From positions 17,255,838-17,319,837 of the forward strand of contig OU452231.1 of NCBI GenBank assembly GCA_911728455.2: a stretch of 64,000 nt of DNA. Reading direction: 5' to 3'. A model generated the notes under the pieces. The model was given only the letters and a program-made list of their open reading frames with translations. It made no database searches and was not told where the DNA came from. This document shows, in pieces, positions 1 to 11,881 of the stretch (positions within the stretch are counted from its first letter, which is position 1; the number at the start of each line of letters is the position of its first letter). This DNA comes from Marthasterias glacialis (Eukaryota; Echinodermata; Asteroidea; Forcipulatida; Asteriidae). The position numbers and the translations under genes are program-made.

Positions 1-244
1 TTTTTTATTTTCTCTGGAACAGAATTTAAATAGTATACCACGATAAACACAAAAAACAAAACACGGTGGTGACACGAAGTTTGCAGTGTGCATGATTGTC
101 ATTAAGGACTTTTAGAAAGTAAAGATTCAAATTTTTTCTTGTTAAACATATTGTTCACACATCCACCCAGTGTCACTTCCATTAATCTTTCATTAGCCAA
201 ATGAATTCTTTGCATCCACTCAATGAAATAATAGATTGTCGGTG

Positions 245-735
245 GATTTAAACCTACTCAGTAAAATTGCACTGAGTTGGTGTTTTTGTTTGTTTACACT
301 ACCTCAGTGAGTTAAAATCAACTCATTAGGTTTACATAAACTCAGTGAGCTTACACCAAGTCAACGTGAGTTTACATCTACTCAATGAGTTTACATAAAC
401 TCAGTGAAATTACACAACAGCCAATGAGTTTACATCTACTCAGTGAATTTAAATAAACTCAGTGAGCTTTCACCAAATCAGCCAATGAGTTTACATCTAC
501 TCAGTGGGATTACCTCTACTTAGTGAGTTTACATAAACTTGTGAACTTACACAAGTCAGTCAATGAGTTAACCTCTTCTCAGTGAGTTTACATAAACTCA
601 GTGAGGTTACACTAAGTCAGTCAATGAGTTTACATCTACTCAGTGAGTTTACATAAACTCAGTGAACTTACACCAAGTCAGCCAATAAGTTTACATCTAC
701 TCAGTGAGTTTAAATAAACTTCTCAGTTGTAATGC
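245..735. repeat. 61-bp tandem repeat (minisatellite)
   Basis: About eight degenerate units of roughly 61 bp are seen. Each carries the words CTACTCAGTGAGTTTACAT, AAACTCAGTGAG and CCAAGTCAGCCAATGAG. Matching points recur near 421, 482, 563, 624 and 684. One step is longer because of an extra partial unit. Looser copies of the CTCAGTGA word continue to about 870. The array lies beyond the 3' end of RAB28. No coding role is visible. Confidence 0.85.
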
Positions 736-1263
736 GAGTGTATTCTTCTTTAAGGCCGTAAAATAATGTGTTTCGACAAACCGCATGGGTCAGCATCATC
801 TTGGGAAGTTCACACCACCATAGTGAGTTAAACCTACTCGGTGAAACTACACCATCTTGGTGAGGTTGCACCTACTGAGTAAGTTAACACATACATGTAC
901 ATTTGTCAACCCGGTAAATCAAGGACTTCTTTTTGTTCTCTCATTGTTTGGACACATTTTTTTTTAGCAATTTCCCAATTGGTTTTGTACAAAAAAGCGA
1001 GGTGAGGACGTCCTTGCTCTGTCCAAACACCTGGCTCCCTTTCGTGAAAGTCCCTGGTTTCAGCTGGTAGACACTCCCATATTCTTAGTCCACTACTTGT
1101 TGGTGATTACAAGGAACATGCACTAGTCACAGGGGGCACAGTCGGAGAACGTGAATGACCAAGCTGGACACACCATTGTAGCCACACAGACCTTCCCCTA
1201 TGTTACGGACTGCTAACTCCTTTTGAGTTGAGCTTGCTCTCTCTGATGGACTAGGTGGAAACC

Positions 1264-1359
1264 TCACATTACAGAACACATAGAACTCCGCGTCTGATTG
1301 GATGGAGGCCTAGGCAGTGGGTCGCTATTGTAGTTTACAACTTCAGCTTTTACGACGCG
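1264..1359 (-). CDS. RAB28: RAB28 coding exon 7, hypervariable tail with CaaX box
   Basis: Encodes [18 protein letters not shown] through RSSMCSVM and stop TGA (1264-1266). RVVKA, the VNYN segment and the RSSMC ending match the human Rab28 tail. The final CSVM is a CaaX prenylation box, where human has CAVQ. Acceptor AG is at 1360-1361. Confidence 0.92.
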   Translation of the reverse strand, partial: RVVKAEVVNYNSDPLPRPPSNQTRSSMCSVM

Positions 1360-4300
1360 CTGTGGTGTAGACCGGTCAAGGAAGAAACTGAAAAGATGTC
1401 TTAGTCTTAACCATCCTACTATCTGACCATTTAATATTTATAGTCCATATAGTTTTGAATGATAGATGTACTATACCATAGTATATGATATCATGGGGTG
1501 AATGCATACACAACCATGCCTGGAATTTCATCTTTGAGAGGGCAAGGCCATTTTCATTTTGCAAAGGGCATTTCCATTTGAAAATCTGAAAGTCTACAGG
1601 AAACTTTTGAAAGGGGGAACAGGGCCAAGACCAGGGCAACAGAGCGCATGGCCTCCATGCAATTATTCCAGGCTACACAACCTGTGCAGTTAAATGGTTT
1701 CCAATGATTTTCAACTTACTAGTTAAAATGTTGGGGCGAGTAGGAGGGGTAAAAGAATAAATGCAATATACCAACAAAACTTTGACATTTTAAGTGTCAT
1801 GCGTGAAAAAAAGACGATCAAGCCCTTTGAGAATTTTCTTGAATAGAAGAAGTAGAAAAAAACACTGGTGTCTTGAGGTCATGCCTGGATTCTTACTACA
1901 TACTACATGTAAGTGGTAATCTTAAAATGTCACATCAAAATCAACTTAATATCTCTTTTCTCAATGCACAAGCAAGACCAATCAACACTTGCAAAGGATA
2001 CAGCAGTTCGTTCCAGTTCACTTTTGGTGAGTGTGATGCCCAGAATTTCTGCAGCAATCTTCAGAAAGCATAGATCCACCTGTGAACATGGAAAAAAAAT
2101 ACATATTTTGTAAATTTACTTTTTAAGAAGCTTTCTTCCATGTGTCACTACCTCTGCATCCGAGCAGATGTGCATGTAAAACAAACAAGTGGTGTTACAC
2201 CCAGTTCAGACTGGTGCTCCACAGCGGTACCCAACCAAATAGAATAGGAGCAACTCTCGGTCAACTGAAATAGAGTTTGGCTTCAGACTGGCGAACTTAA
2301 TGCATTAGCTGGAGCTGAGAATACAAATTAAATTTCTGCTTTTGGCGCTTCCCGTCGGCCGCCCTGGTGAATTGGGGGAGATGATAAAAGATCATTTTCC
2401 TTAATTACCATAAGTAAGAGTTGAAACTTTGAATGGCGGGAATTTAATCTAGTAAGTTTTGTGGAGACACAGACCTCCCAACATTCAGATTCCAAAAACA
2501 GTACTTTCTTCAAGTCAATAATCATCGATGACTATAGTCTAAACACACCGCGGTGTCCGTGGGAACGGTAGATACACATGCAGTTAACCATGTTAACACG
2601 CGATGTAAACACAGTATGTACAGCCACATGTAAACATAGTACCGTCAGTGCTTGTTTTTGTGTGCAATGTACGTTTACATTACTGCATGCAAAAATCATG
2701 CTTGCACAGATTATCACGGCGCATGCACAATTGTCTTATCATAGACTAGCTACCAGTCTCTGCTTTATCCTTTAGAGATCAAACGTTGTGTAATGAGCAC
2801 AATCATACGGACCGAATGACCGGTAACAACAGACAGCACTTGTGTAGACTGTATTAAGTCTCACCATTACCCCGACGTGGCCTATGGAGCTAATAAAAAA
2901 TTAAATAATATAAAAATAAAGTGGCCTGTGGGGCGCGAAAAAAAAAAAAAAAATGAAAACAGCGTCATCAAAAATCTTACAAATGAAGAATAAAATCGTA
3001 CAAGCATAAAATGTGTGAAAAATCGTAAAAAGTACGCCAAAACCGTACATGTTGGGAGGTCTGGAGCCACCATGTAATGATCTCTAATGAGTTGGTGTGG
3101 TTCTGAAAAGAACGACTCTCATGGTATAACAATAACAGAGTTGCTATACCACCGGTTCTTTTCAGAACCACACCAACTAATTACATGGTGTCACCGCAAA
3201 ACTTACTAGATTAACTACCATATATAAACATCAATTTGCATTAGGTTCGGCACATGACATGATCGACATCTGAAACCAAGACGCTCCAGAGTTGTTCCGA
3301 ACAATTGCAACAGTCAATCTTCCGACTTCTAGCGCGTCTAGTCAATCCTGTTTCGCACCTGGACTTTTTCATGTACTTAATTCAATCATTTGGTTTGACG
3401 CGACTCGAGAGCGCCAGTCTGAACCAGGTATTAGTTTGACTTTACGGTGTCCCACATTCAACGGAAAACGAAAATGGCCCAGAAGAGAGATATGAGTTTG
3501 ACTTACCGTGTCTCCTGTTCGAGCGGAGACAAAATGGCTTGAAAAGCCGAGGTTTTCTACCATCCTTTGGTGTTTTTCTGCCTTCACAGCTCTCATGTGT
3601 TCAAGGTCCACTATAGCATCAAATCAAATCCATAAATGATTTTAGTGAAGGTAGTGAAGTTATCCGAGAAGTCCCCCCAATCCACTAAGCGAAAAAGTAG
3701 TAGTAGTCCCGGCCGATTTTCCTACCCCCAGGTTACTTAAAAAGCAGGACAGTTCTTTTCAGAACTACGTTGTCTCCCGAATTTCCGAAAATCTACTCCG
3801 CGGTAGTAGAATAATAGCAAGACAAGTTCTCACAGAACAATCTACTGTATATAGCAAAGTAGATATAATCACATGGTGTTACCGCAAACCAAATATACAT
3901 TGATTTTAACATTGCTGTCAAAGCGCAATCTAACCTATGGTGCCAGTCCTAATCCAAATTTATGCACAACAAGATGCCGGTCAAAAACCCAACGTTTTGG
4001 TTTCATCAGACATGTCAGAGGGCACATCGTCTAGTAAGTGAGAATTGTTGATGCCCTATGTTTTTGGCTATTTTACAGAAAGCTGGGACATCTTTTAATG
4101 GTCCCAAATTCTGGTTAAAACTATGTTTTGTCGTTACTTCAAGTGACGGGGCAATTTCTTCCACTCAAGAAAAACGAAAGTTTCTGCAGGAGGACAACCA
4201 TGGGTTAATGCAAGGCCTGTAACAGAGTGATTCATTAAGCCTTGCCCATCATAGTAACTGTCGATCATTATCAACGGTACCCTTGTGGGTAGCTTGTCGG

Positions 4301-7300
4301 CAACATGGATCTTGCTCTGTGCCGCACCACACACGATGCAGCAATCAAAATGAAGGAAGGTTGTTTTTCCATTTTGAAGTCTCGTCTGATTTTTGTGAGA
4401 CTTCACGGTTGTGAAGTGGTCAATGCAATAAGGGGAGGGCCTATATACAAGTAGATCAGTCGTTGAAAAGAAGAAGCGTAACAAGACACACTGATGACTT
4501 ACTCTTGTTTGCAATGAGGGCTATATGAGGGCACTGTTCCTGATCTTTAAAGACTTCCTTGACTTTTGTATACCAGTCCTCCACATTCTCAAAGCTATTG
4601 TAGTTTGTTATATCATATACCAGGAGTATTCCCTACAATGGACAAAAGTGAATACAAGTAAGCAGTGTTGTAGTTTTCCAGACCAGTCTCAGTATCGAGA
4701 CGAGTCTTGAGACCCAAATTGTTGAGGTCTTGGCTGTTTCCAGGTCTCAATTTTGAAGACTCAGTCTCGGAGCAAAGATCTTGAGGTCTTGTGTCAAGAC
4801 CATTTGAGACCTTTAGGTTTATAATCGTACAAAAACATCTAAAAATAGAAAAAGGAACCCAAAAATTGTCGAAAGCCTAATTATCCAGCTTGTCCTGCAG
4901 TGTGATTTTTTTTTTCCTTTTTTCTTGGAGGGCTGTGCAGTGCATTTGCACTTTTTTCCCGTACCACACAGTGGCTACATGTATGTAACACCCATAGTGA
5001 AGACTGAGCGAAGCTTTCAAACGGGGGAAAAGCAGCTTTTCAGCATAAAAAACAAAGTAAGTTGGTTTTGAAAATTTCTGTTTTATTGTTTACAGTACTG
5101 ATTTGTACAAAGTTTTTGTCTCGGTCTTGGTCTCGATGGGGAGGTCTCGGCCTAGGTCTCAGTCTACCCCCTCAGAGGGGAAGTATCGTTCTCGGTCTCG
5201 GACTTAGTGGTCTCAACTACCGTCCAACAGAACATTCAGTTGGATTTTGATGGGTTGCGGGTGGTTAGGCATTAGTATAAACCAAGAATGAAATGTAATC
5301 AACTCACCTTAGCTCCATAGATGTAATTCTCCAGCATTTTACCGCCTAAAGTCTGGCCTCCTATGTCCCATACTTGTAATGTCACATGAGTATCTTCTGT
5401 AATATTATAGACATGCCAAAATGTTCAATAAGTCCCCAAAATTCATCTAACTTAAAGCCATGTTTACAGCTTTGGTAAAGATTAGAATAACAAATGCAGG
5501 TGAACCAATTCAATACTGACCCCTTGCCCAACATCACATGCGGCTACCACTAACTTACCATTTTGGGTGTCAATGGTAACGAATAAACGCTGCATCGCCT
5601 AAAATGCGCACTGCACTGTAGAACAAACAGCGACATTGACTCCCAAAATGGCCCAATGGCAGCCATTTTGAAATTCTTTAAAATTTCTCGTTATTCTACC
5701 GATTGAACGTTGTAAAAGTGAGCTTTTATACCCAGCCTTGCAAAATTTCAAATAGGCAAAGGAATCACAGAGTTTTGGAAAGCAATTTCTTTGGATGATT
5801 CAGCTTCAAAATTTCTTGTGAAATTCTTGTGTTGAAAAGTGTGTGATCGCGCTCCTCTGGCCCAAACGTTCCGTCGTGCACTAGTACACATCGTGCACAT
5901 TTATACGTTACTTGTACAGTTTCCAAGACTTGCTGGAACTGCCCTTACTGGCTTTATTCAGCCATTCGAAGGTCTCTGGTACAAACTCTGGAATATTTTT
6001 CACAGATTTTGAGAAAGAAAAGCCTCAATCAAATAAACAAATGCAATAATCATCATGTACCGTATCGCCCTTTCCTATGGAGGACGTCATGCTTGTTTAC
6101 ATTCAATACCCACAATAGGTCACGTGACGCGGATCGCGCAATCGGTGTCTATTCGGATGTGGCCTGATAAACTGACAGAAGAAAGCTCTGTGAGCTGATG
6201 ACTGGAATCATAGCAACTCAGTGCCGCACATTAACACAGACCCATGAAATAGAGTGATGATAAATGCGTGTTAGTTCAGAATATTTATACAAAAGTACAA
6301 CTTTACCTTTGATCACTATTCTCTTCAAGAAAAAGTCCAGGCCAACAGTCTGTTGATATTGCTTGCCAAATTGGTCCTGTGAATACCTTGTGGCTAGAGA
6401 GGTCTGCATTTCAACAAGCAAACAAATAATGAGAAAGTAAACGTACCTGGGGAAAGCGAACTATTCACTGTGTGTGTCAGATTATAATTTCAGAAATTTC
6501 ATGTCCAAATTCCAGTTGTAGCCGTAGCCATGACTGCTAATTCGGACACAAGCCTTAGAGTTACTGGGTCATTCAGGGGGTGCTGTTCATTGTCTTGTAC
6601 TTTGTACCTTCCATGTGGAAACCTCACAGGACTCCTTATTGGAGTACATACTGGAGTTTTGATGACAGTGGCGCACATTTTGTATTGGTCAGATGTTTAC
6701 AGATTTTCTAGAAGATTGCTACTACTGATTTAGACTCAACTGTGTTTCGAGGTAGGATATTCCACATACTGATTGACTGAGAGAATAATGACTGTCTCAT
6801 ATTGTATTGGGTTGTTATTGACATAGTTTCTTGTGTACGTCTTTTGGCGTTTGTGTACTTGTGCTCTATGGGGGAGGGAGGACAAAAGTTCTTCACAAGG
6901 AACAAGTTCGGACAAGGACAATCCTCAACTACATGTATTGTTTGACAAACTTGACTTGAATGCCATCTAGTTACTTGTGGTTAGCCCTCGCTAGTCAACT
7001 TAGAACCAGCCTACTGACCTTGGTTGCTTCACTGGTGAGTGGTTATCATTGGATTTTTTCAATTTTCACTGTTACAAAGTGCATGAGAACTGTACATGTA
7101 TAACGTACAGGAGTTGTTCCAAAATGGCAAAATCTTTCAAAATCTTCTAGTCACTAGACTCGAAACAGCCTTGTTCGCACTTGATTGTTAGTGAGCATGC
7201 ACAACCATGGAGCAATGATTCCTTGTCTGAACTTGCCGAAGGTTGACTTTTACAAGCCCGCCCTAAGAGTAAAAAACAAAGAAAAATAGTGTGGAGCATT

Positions 7301-7384
7301 AACCTTCCCTGATGAACCATCTCCAAGGATGACAATCTTGAGCTGCTTATCACGCTGAGGTCCTTCCCCCTCCGAGTCAGACAT
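1264..7384 (-). CDS. RAB28: RAB28 small GTPase, complete gene of seven coding exons
   Basis: Rab28 is a divergent Rab-family GTPase, farnesylated at its C-terminus, linked in vertebrates to the ciliary base and photoreceptor disc shedding. Coding exons on the minus strand: 7304-7384, 6307-6403, 5308-5396, 4503-4632, 3507-3610, 2002-2079, 1264-1359. Each has GT/AG borders and the phases join to 224 codons (human about 221). The P-loop GDGSSGKTS is at residues 21-29. The G3 motif reads WDIGGQT, the Rab28 hallmark, instead of the WDTAGQ usual in Rabs. The guanine-specificity motif reads NKMD and the SAK-like motif SART. The C-terminus is CSVM, a CaaX box for farnesylation. The start is the first ATG in frame with MSDSE, the family N-terminus. 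Introns hold MITE-like repeats. Donor GTATCC after exon 6 is weak but keeps frame. Identity is very likely; untranslated regions were not defined. Confidence 0.95.
2002..2079 (-). CDS. RAB28: RAB28 coding exon 6
   Basis: Encodes 26 codons, [15 protein letters not shown] through ELERTA, the last helix of the G domain. Acceptor AG is at 2080-2081. The donor GTATCC is non-optimal, but the phase and homology agree with the next exon. Confidence 0.88.
3069..3200. mobile_element. Palindromic MITE in RAB28 intron 5
   Basis: Inverted arms (about 3069-3113 and 3154-3190) read CACCATGTAAT...GGTTCTGAAAAGAAC and GGTTCTTTTCAGAACC...TTACATGGTG. The outer word CATGGTGTCACCGC closely resembles the end of the two repeats at 3651 and 21966, so these elements may share a terminal sequence. 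No coding capacity. Confidence 0.7.
3507..3610 (-). CDS. RAB28: RAB28 coding exon 5
   Basis: Encodes [14 protein letters not shown] through [18 protein letters not shown] and SHFVSA-TGD match the human protein closely and include the Asp of NKxD and the SAK-equivalent motif. It ends in phase 0 before donor GTAAGT. Confidence 0.94.
3651..3888. repeat. Interspersed repeat, copy 1 (ends CATGGTGTTACCGCA)
   Basis: It is closely similar to 21966-22207. Shared words include CGAGAAGTCCCC, GTAGTCCCGGCCGATTT, TCTACTCCGCGGTAGTAGA and ATAATCACATGGTGTTACCG. It contains several small hairpins, for example AGTTCTTTTCAGAACT. It lies in RAB28 intron 4. Class unknown; probably a non-autonomous transposon. Confidence 0.75.
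4503..4632 (-). CDS. RAB28: RAB28 coding exon 4
   Basis: Encodes [20 protein letters not shown] through HIALIANK, the central strand and helix and the start of the NKxD guanine-specificity motif. Donor GTAAGT follows one base after AAG, so the next residue (Met) is split across the intron. Confidence 0.93.
4659..5218. mobile_element. GTCTC-rich non-autonomous element, hAT-like
   Basis: The left end reads GCAGTGTTGTAGTTTTCCAG and the right end GGTCTCAACTACCG. Both flanks carry many GGTCTC and GAGACC words (clusters at 4680-4800 and 5115-5215). CAGTGTTGTAG-type ends are common in hAT MITEs; that assignment is inference. It lies in RAB28 intron 3. Confidence 0.5.
5308..5396 (-). CDS. RAB28: RAB28 coding exon 3
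   Basis: Encodes [20 protein letters not shown] through YIYGAK, with the Rab28-type switch II motif WDIGGQT. The acceptor is ACAG and the donor GTGAGT. The first codon is completed by the last base of exon 2. Confidence 0.93.
5708..6142. repeat. Interspersed repeat pair, copy 1
   Basis: About 435 bp, strongly similar to 44661-45087. Shared words include AGCCTTGC, AATTTCAAATAGGCAAAGGA, CTGGCCCAAACGTTCCG, ATACATCGTGCACATTTATACG and ATAGGTCACGTGACGCGG. It contains a CACGTG E-box palindrome near its right end. It lies in RAB28 intron 2. No reading frame is kept. Confidence 0.8.
6307..6403 (-). CDS. RAB28: RAB28 coding exon 2
   Basis: Encodes TSLATRY through FLKRIVIK: the rest of the P-loop and the switch I region ([11 protein letters not shown], with the conserved Thr). 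The acceptor is AG at 6404-6405. The exon ends in phase 1 before donor GTAAAG. Confidence 0.93.
7304..7384 (-). CDS. RAB28: RAB28 coding exon 1
   Basis: Encodes residues 1-27, from MSDSEGEG through the P-loop lysine. The ATG (complement of 7382-7384) is followed by an acidic stretch and [14 protein letters not shown]. It ends in phase 0 at AAG before donor GTTAAT. Confidence 0.93.
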
Positions 7385-8684
7385 CTTGTGCTTCTCAAAC
7401 CAACCAACGTCTTGAGAAACTTCTCTTTATGACACTGTATGAGTGCACTGCACTCTGAAATGTTTTGGATGTTTGTTTTTTTTCAACGTTAATCTCTACT
7501 GTGCGCAAAAGCAGCGATAGTTTTGGTGATCTTTCTCGCAGACTTAATGACCTGCTCTATCAATCATGACCCGGTGTTACATTCCTGTCTTTGTAACTTC
7601 TTCAAGAAGTTGTCCTCCTCAGTGTGAAACTTTGGTGAAGCGATCGGTCCTCCGATTATTCTCCTTGTAGTTGTGTACATGTATATTTAGCTCTGAATGT
7701 GTGAGTGTGACACTAGCTGCAATTCAACCGCTTCTTCCACTTCTGAAGACGGCAATTATTTTAACAAGTTAAAACTAGGTTTGGCAGGTAGTGGAGAAGG
7801 CAGACATTTTGAGAGAACTTTCTTGTACAGGTCGTTGCTAGGTTGAACTTATTTTTAGATCTAAAAAGAAATAAGAACAAAATAAAAATTGGCATTTATA
7901 ACAACGAGCATGATCCTTGTAAGACCTGGGGTGGATTTAACAAAACTAGTCCCAACTTAGGACTAGTCCTATAAGTTAGGACTAGTTACTCGTCCTAACT
8001 CGAGATAAGACTCACTGGTCCTAGCGTTTTGTGAAATCCACAGCAGAGCACTAAATTTTTTCCCTCCACGGTAAATAATTTATTGTGTGTGTATGGGCCA
8101 TGTAACCTTTTTACAAAAAGAGTATCGACCTTGTAAATAAATAAAAATAATAGTAGCACATTCCAGGGCCTTTCTGGAAGGCAAAATACTATACTGGTTC
8201 AAATGGAAGTTTTACATTTTGTGTGATCATCAGCACAATTATTAAATGACTTCTATTTCATCTTTGATATCTTGAGAAGCCAGTAAGCGATTTTCCAGCT
8301 ATTTTGTCGTGTCTTTGTTGTCATTTGGGCAATTTATTTGGAACAAAGTATCCACATAATCGCATAACAAATCACTTTCATCACGGCCATAACACCTACG
8401 CTTCCCTGGCCCTGGGGTGCTACTGCTAGTATTAGTAATAAACGACCAAGTCCAAATTTTTAAAACAGGGTACAGCGCCCCAGTTACAGGGTCTAGGTCT
8501 GGAGGAATGAACACACCTCTATGATTGATGGTACATCATACATGTAACATTACAAACGAAACAACAGAACTTGGCAGTCCTGGCAGTGACAGGAACAGGA
8601 AGAAAACTTACTGGAATAGGCCTACACCATGTACACTTACAGCCCTAGCCCCAGTAGTACTAAGTAGTACTGTCAGTGTCAATT
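7385..8684. other. Intergenic, upstream of RAB28
   Basis: No gene was recognised. The first few hundred bases should hold the RAB28 promoter, but no convincing core motif was seen. A MITE lies at 7931-8043. A fragment at about 8455-8505 (ACAGCGCCCCAGTTACAGGG) resembles the end of the fold-back element at 8685. Confidence 0.6.
7931..8043. mobile_element. Short MITE with GTGGATTT ends
   Basis: The ends are GTGGATTTAACAAAAC and GTTTTGTGAAATCCAC, an imperfect terminal inverted repeat. The middle holds repeated GGACTAGT words. The ends resemble the GATTTCACAAA-ended elements at 54091-54750. Confidence 0.65.
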
Positions 8685-9571
8685 AGACCCAGTAACTGGG
8701 GCGCTGTACTCCTTTTTTAAGATTTTGACATAATCTGTCGTACTAGCGCCCCAGTAAGGAATATGTAGTAACTGCGACAGTCAGGATTTAAAACACCTCT
8801 GTTAAAAAAAATGCCTTGGACTCAACAGAATTGCTCAAAATTCGTCTACTGTCTTCTCTAAGTGTTTAAGGTGAAATAAAATGCATTTAATTGTACTCAT
8901 GATCATTTTCTTTCCTCCAAATCGATGATTTTTAGGGCCTCTAACAACCCTGCCGTTACAATTGCCATTTTTATTACTAATGTCACAACTGTTTCCTGAC
9001 TTGAAAAAAAGTCGCACTAGCACTGCGGGGATTGCATGTTCGCTGATGCCCGGACTTCATAATGTTTTGCGCAGTCAGTGCAGGATACCAGCTGTGTAGT
9101 GTCAACGACCCCACAATGGCAACATTGTACAGCGTGCGCTCGGCCAATCATGGCCAATGGAACTTTGTGGTGTTCATTGACTGGTATCGTGCGTTGACTG
9201 CGCAACACAATATACAAGTCCGGGCATCAGCGAACACGTGATCACCGCAGCATTAATACAACATTTTTAAAGTCAGTAAACAGTCGTGACATTAGTAATC
9301 AAAATGGCGATTGTAACAGCAGGGTTGTCAGAGGCCCTAAAAATGATCGTGAGTACAATACAATTAAATGCATTTTATTTCACCTTAAACACTTGGAGAA
9401 GACAGTAGGTGAACTTTGCGGAATTTTGAGCAATTCTGTTGAGTCTTAGGCATTTTTTTTAACAGAGGTATTTTAAATCCTCCTGACCGTCGCAGTTACT
9501 ACATATGCCTTACTGGGGCGCTAGTACGACAGATAATACCAAAAGGAGTACAGCGCCCCAGTTACTGGGTC
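8685..9571. mobile_element. Large fold-back (long inverted repeat) element
   Basis: An 887-bp element with two arms of about 400 bp converging near 9130. Paired words include GACCCAGTAACTGGGGCGC (left) with GCGCCCCAGTTACTGGGTC (right), CTGTCTTCTC with GAGAAGACAG, and GTTCGCTGATGCCCGGACTT with AAGTCCGGGCATCAGCGAAC. No open frame supports a transposase, so it is a non-autonomous element. Confidence 0.88.
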
Positions 9572-11881
9572 TACTCTAAGTGTCGATGTTGACATAAAAA
9601 TGCAATATTTTTAGTAATTACTTTAGGAAGACAATATAATTAGCATGATTAGTAACACTTAAGTTCTAATGTTAATTGTAATCAACTGTTTTGTTTTACA
9701 TCAACACGTTAATTAATTTTTAATGTTATGATTATGAATATGGAGGAATTAATATTGTGTCGGGATTATACGCCCAATAGCCTGCTTTTATTGCGTAATA
9801 GTACTACTGTACTGCTACTGACGATTAATTAACGCACCACTGCACACTGCCACTGGTGTACCGACTTCATCTACACGCCGTAAAGCCACACACACATTTG
9901 AACGAAGGCATTTTTTGTGAGTCGTTAGTATTAAATTTATCACGTTGTTCTAATTTCAAAGAAATTGAAATTAGTTACCTTAAATTCCCAACCACATCTG
10001 TCACTCAGCTCAGTTTCACAACATTCACTACTCAGTGCCGCAGACTGTTGGATGCATCGCGCAATATTCTTGCTTTTGTAGCCCAACAGTTTAGCGCAGA
10101 CAAGTGCTAATCGCATTCCACAATGAGCCTGTTTGGGCTCTATACAAAGCCCACGCTGTTTATTACCTGTTTTTGTGTGTGGTCATGTCAACTGCACGGT
10201 TAGACTTGATCTAGTCCGTCCACGCAAATCATGTTTTACCTGACAACTGTTGACTATAAAGAACATCGACCACCACTGAATGATATCGGAGATGGGTGCA
10301 TCTTTCGGCCGAAGGGTGGATAGTATTGCGAAGACATTGAGTTTCTCAGTGGCGTATCTATACATTTTCATTGAGGGTGGGAGAAAGCGGGACACTTGCA
10401 AAGAATGTGTGGTTCTAACGAATGAGACACTCAGTGTGACATGCTCAGGGTGGGATAGTCAGGTTTTTTAAAACGTTTTCAATCACTCTGTCAGACCATA
10501 GAGCAAGTGTCCTTGCTCAACGGTGTCAGACATACTTTACAAAGGCACCCTCTCGTCCTTTAATGTGGGTCTACTGCAGCGGCGTAGCCACAGAGGGCAT
10601 GGGGGCACGTGCCCCAATTGAAATTATCAGTGCCCCCCAGGTGCCCCCCATGAAAAAATCCAGATACATGTAATTTATTTAAAAAAACATGGTGTCTGCC
10701 CCCGAGTCCGACTGAAAAGCAATACCCCCCCCCTGCCCCCCCCCCCCCCCGCCAATCCCCACCATTGAGCAAATTCTGGCTATGCCGTTGGTCTCCTGTC
10801 TTGGATTGAACAGTCGGTCGGGCCCAGAGTGAGCCTATATTATTTTCTTCTCTTCTGTTTTATGTTTGTTGTCTACATTTTGTTATTTTGCATTTTATGG
10901 AATGTTTTTGTTAATATAAACTGAAAAAAAAAATTATCCATCCGGTTCTGGCGCTTGCGCTGTTGGATGTTGTACACAATAAATAAACTAAACTAAATGC
11001 AGCACTCAACTTGAAATACTGGAAATTCTGTCCGCAGATTCGTTTTATCATCATCATGAAATCATCGTTCGACCAAACCCCCACCTTGCGCCTGAGACGG
11101 ACCCGCCAACATTGTCCCGGCCCATCATCATGATTTTAACACCAGTCGCGTACTGTCCTCCGTTATAGGGTTCATGACCCCTTTCAATTATTTATTTATT
11201 CATTTTTATTTTATTTTTTTATTGGAAGGATTCCCATTGTTCAACTCACCATTTGGTTGGTTTAACTACCAAGAAAATGATTGTTCTGGCGGGTGTGCGC
11301 CGCTGGGCCGGGTCTTGAGTGCTTGGAAGTTGCAGTCTTCCTGGATCTTGCTGGTCAACTTGATTTGGGAGGTCGCCATTGAATTGTTCATTGGTCACTT
11401 TCAGCATCCGCAGCGGGGGGCAGGGGGGCATTGCTTGTCAGCAGGTACCATGTTTTTTTAATGAATTACACGTATCTACATTTTTTAAGCGGGTGGGCAC
11501 CTGGGGAGGCACTGGAAATCTGCTTGTGCCTGCCCCCACCCCCACCCCCGCCGCTGAGCATCCGGCAGCCCACGCATGAACGGGTCATCCCGAGCATCTG
11601 AGTATTGCATCCATCAAGGGACTTGGCCATGTACTTACAGTGAGGGACCACTTACACCCGCTTTTGCTTCCATTTAAAAGTTATTATTGGGTTATAAAGC
11701 TCACAAAATCTTATTTGAATTTAAAAAAAACATGGCTTTTGCCATAGGATTTTGTACACTGCAACCCAACCCTAACCCCAGGGCAAACGCCGGTGGACTT
11801 CACTGTCTTGGACCCAATTTTGAAAACTTACCCTTTAATGAGTGGGAATTCCCCGGGATGTGTAACGTCGCCATTTCCTAC
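9572..11881. other. Intergenic, no gene recognised
   Basis: AT-rich at the left, with C/G homopolymer runs near 10720-10760 and 11530-11560. It holds the MITE at 10576-10790. An A-rich stretch near 10920-11000 could be the tail of an old retroelement, but nothing firm was seen. Confidence 0.5.
10576..10790. mobile_element. MITE with GGCGTAGCCAC ends and C-rich centre
   Basis: The left end is GCAGCGGCGTAGCCACAG and the right end CTGGCTATGCCGTTG, an imperfect terminal inverted repeat. The interior is rich in GCCCCCC words. Elements of the same style are at 25348-25700 and 34521-34809. Confidence 0.65.

Noticed and set aside
245..735. CRISPR-like array
   Set aside because: A eukaryotic tandem repeat with no unique spacers.
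8835..9217. Minus-strand frames in the fold-back element
   Set aside because: They follow the palindrome arms and centre and show no transposase motif.
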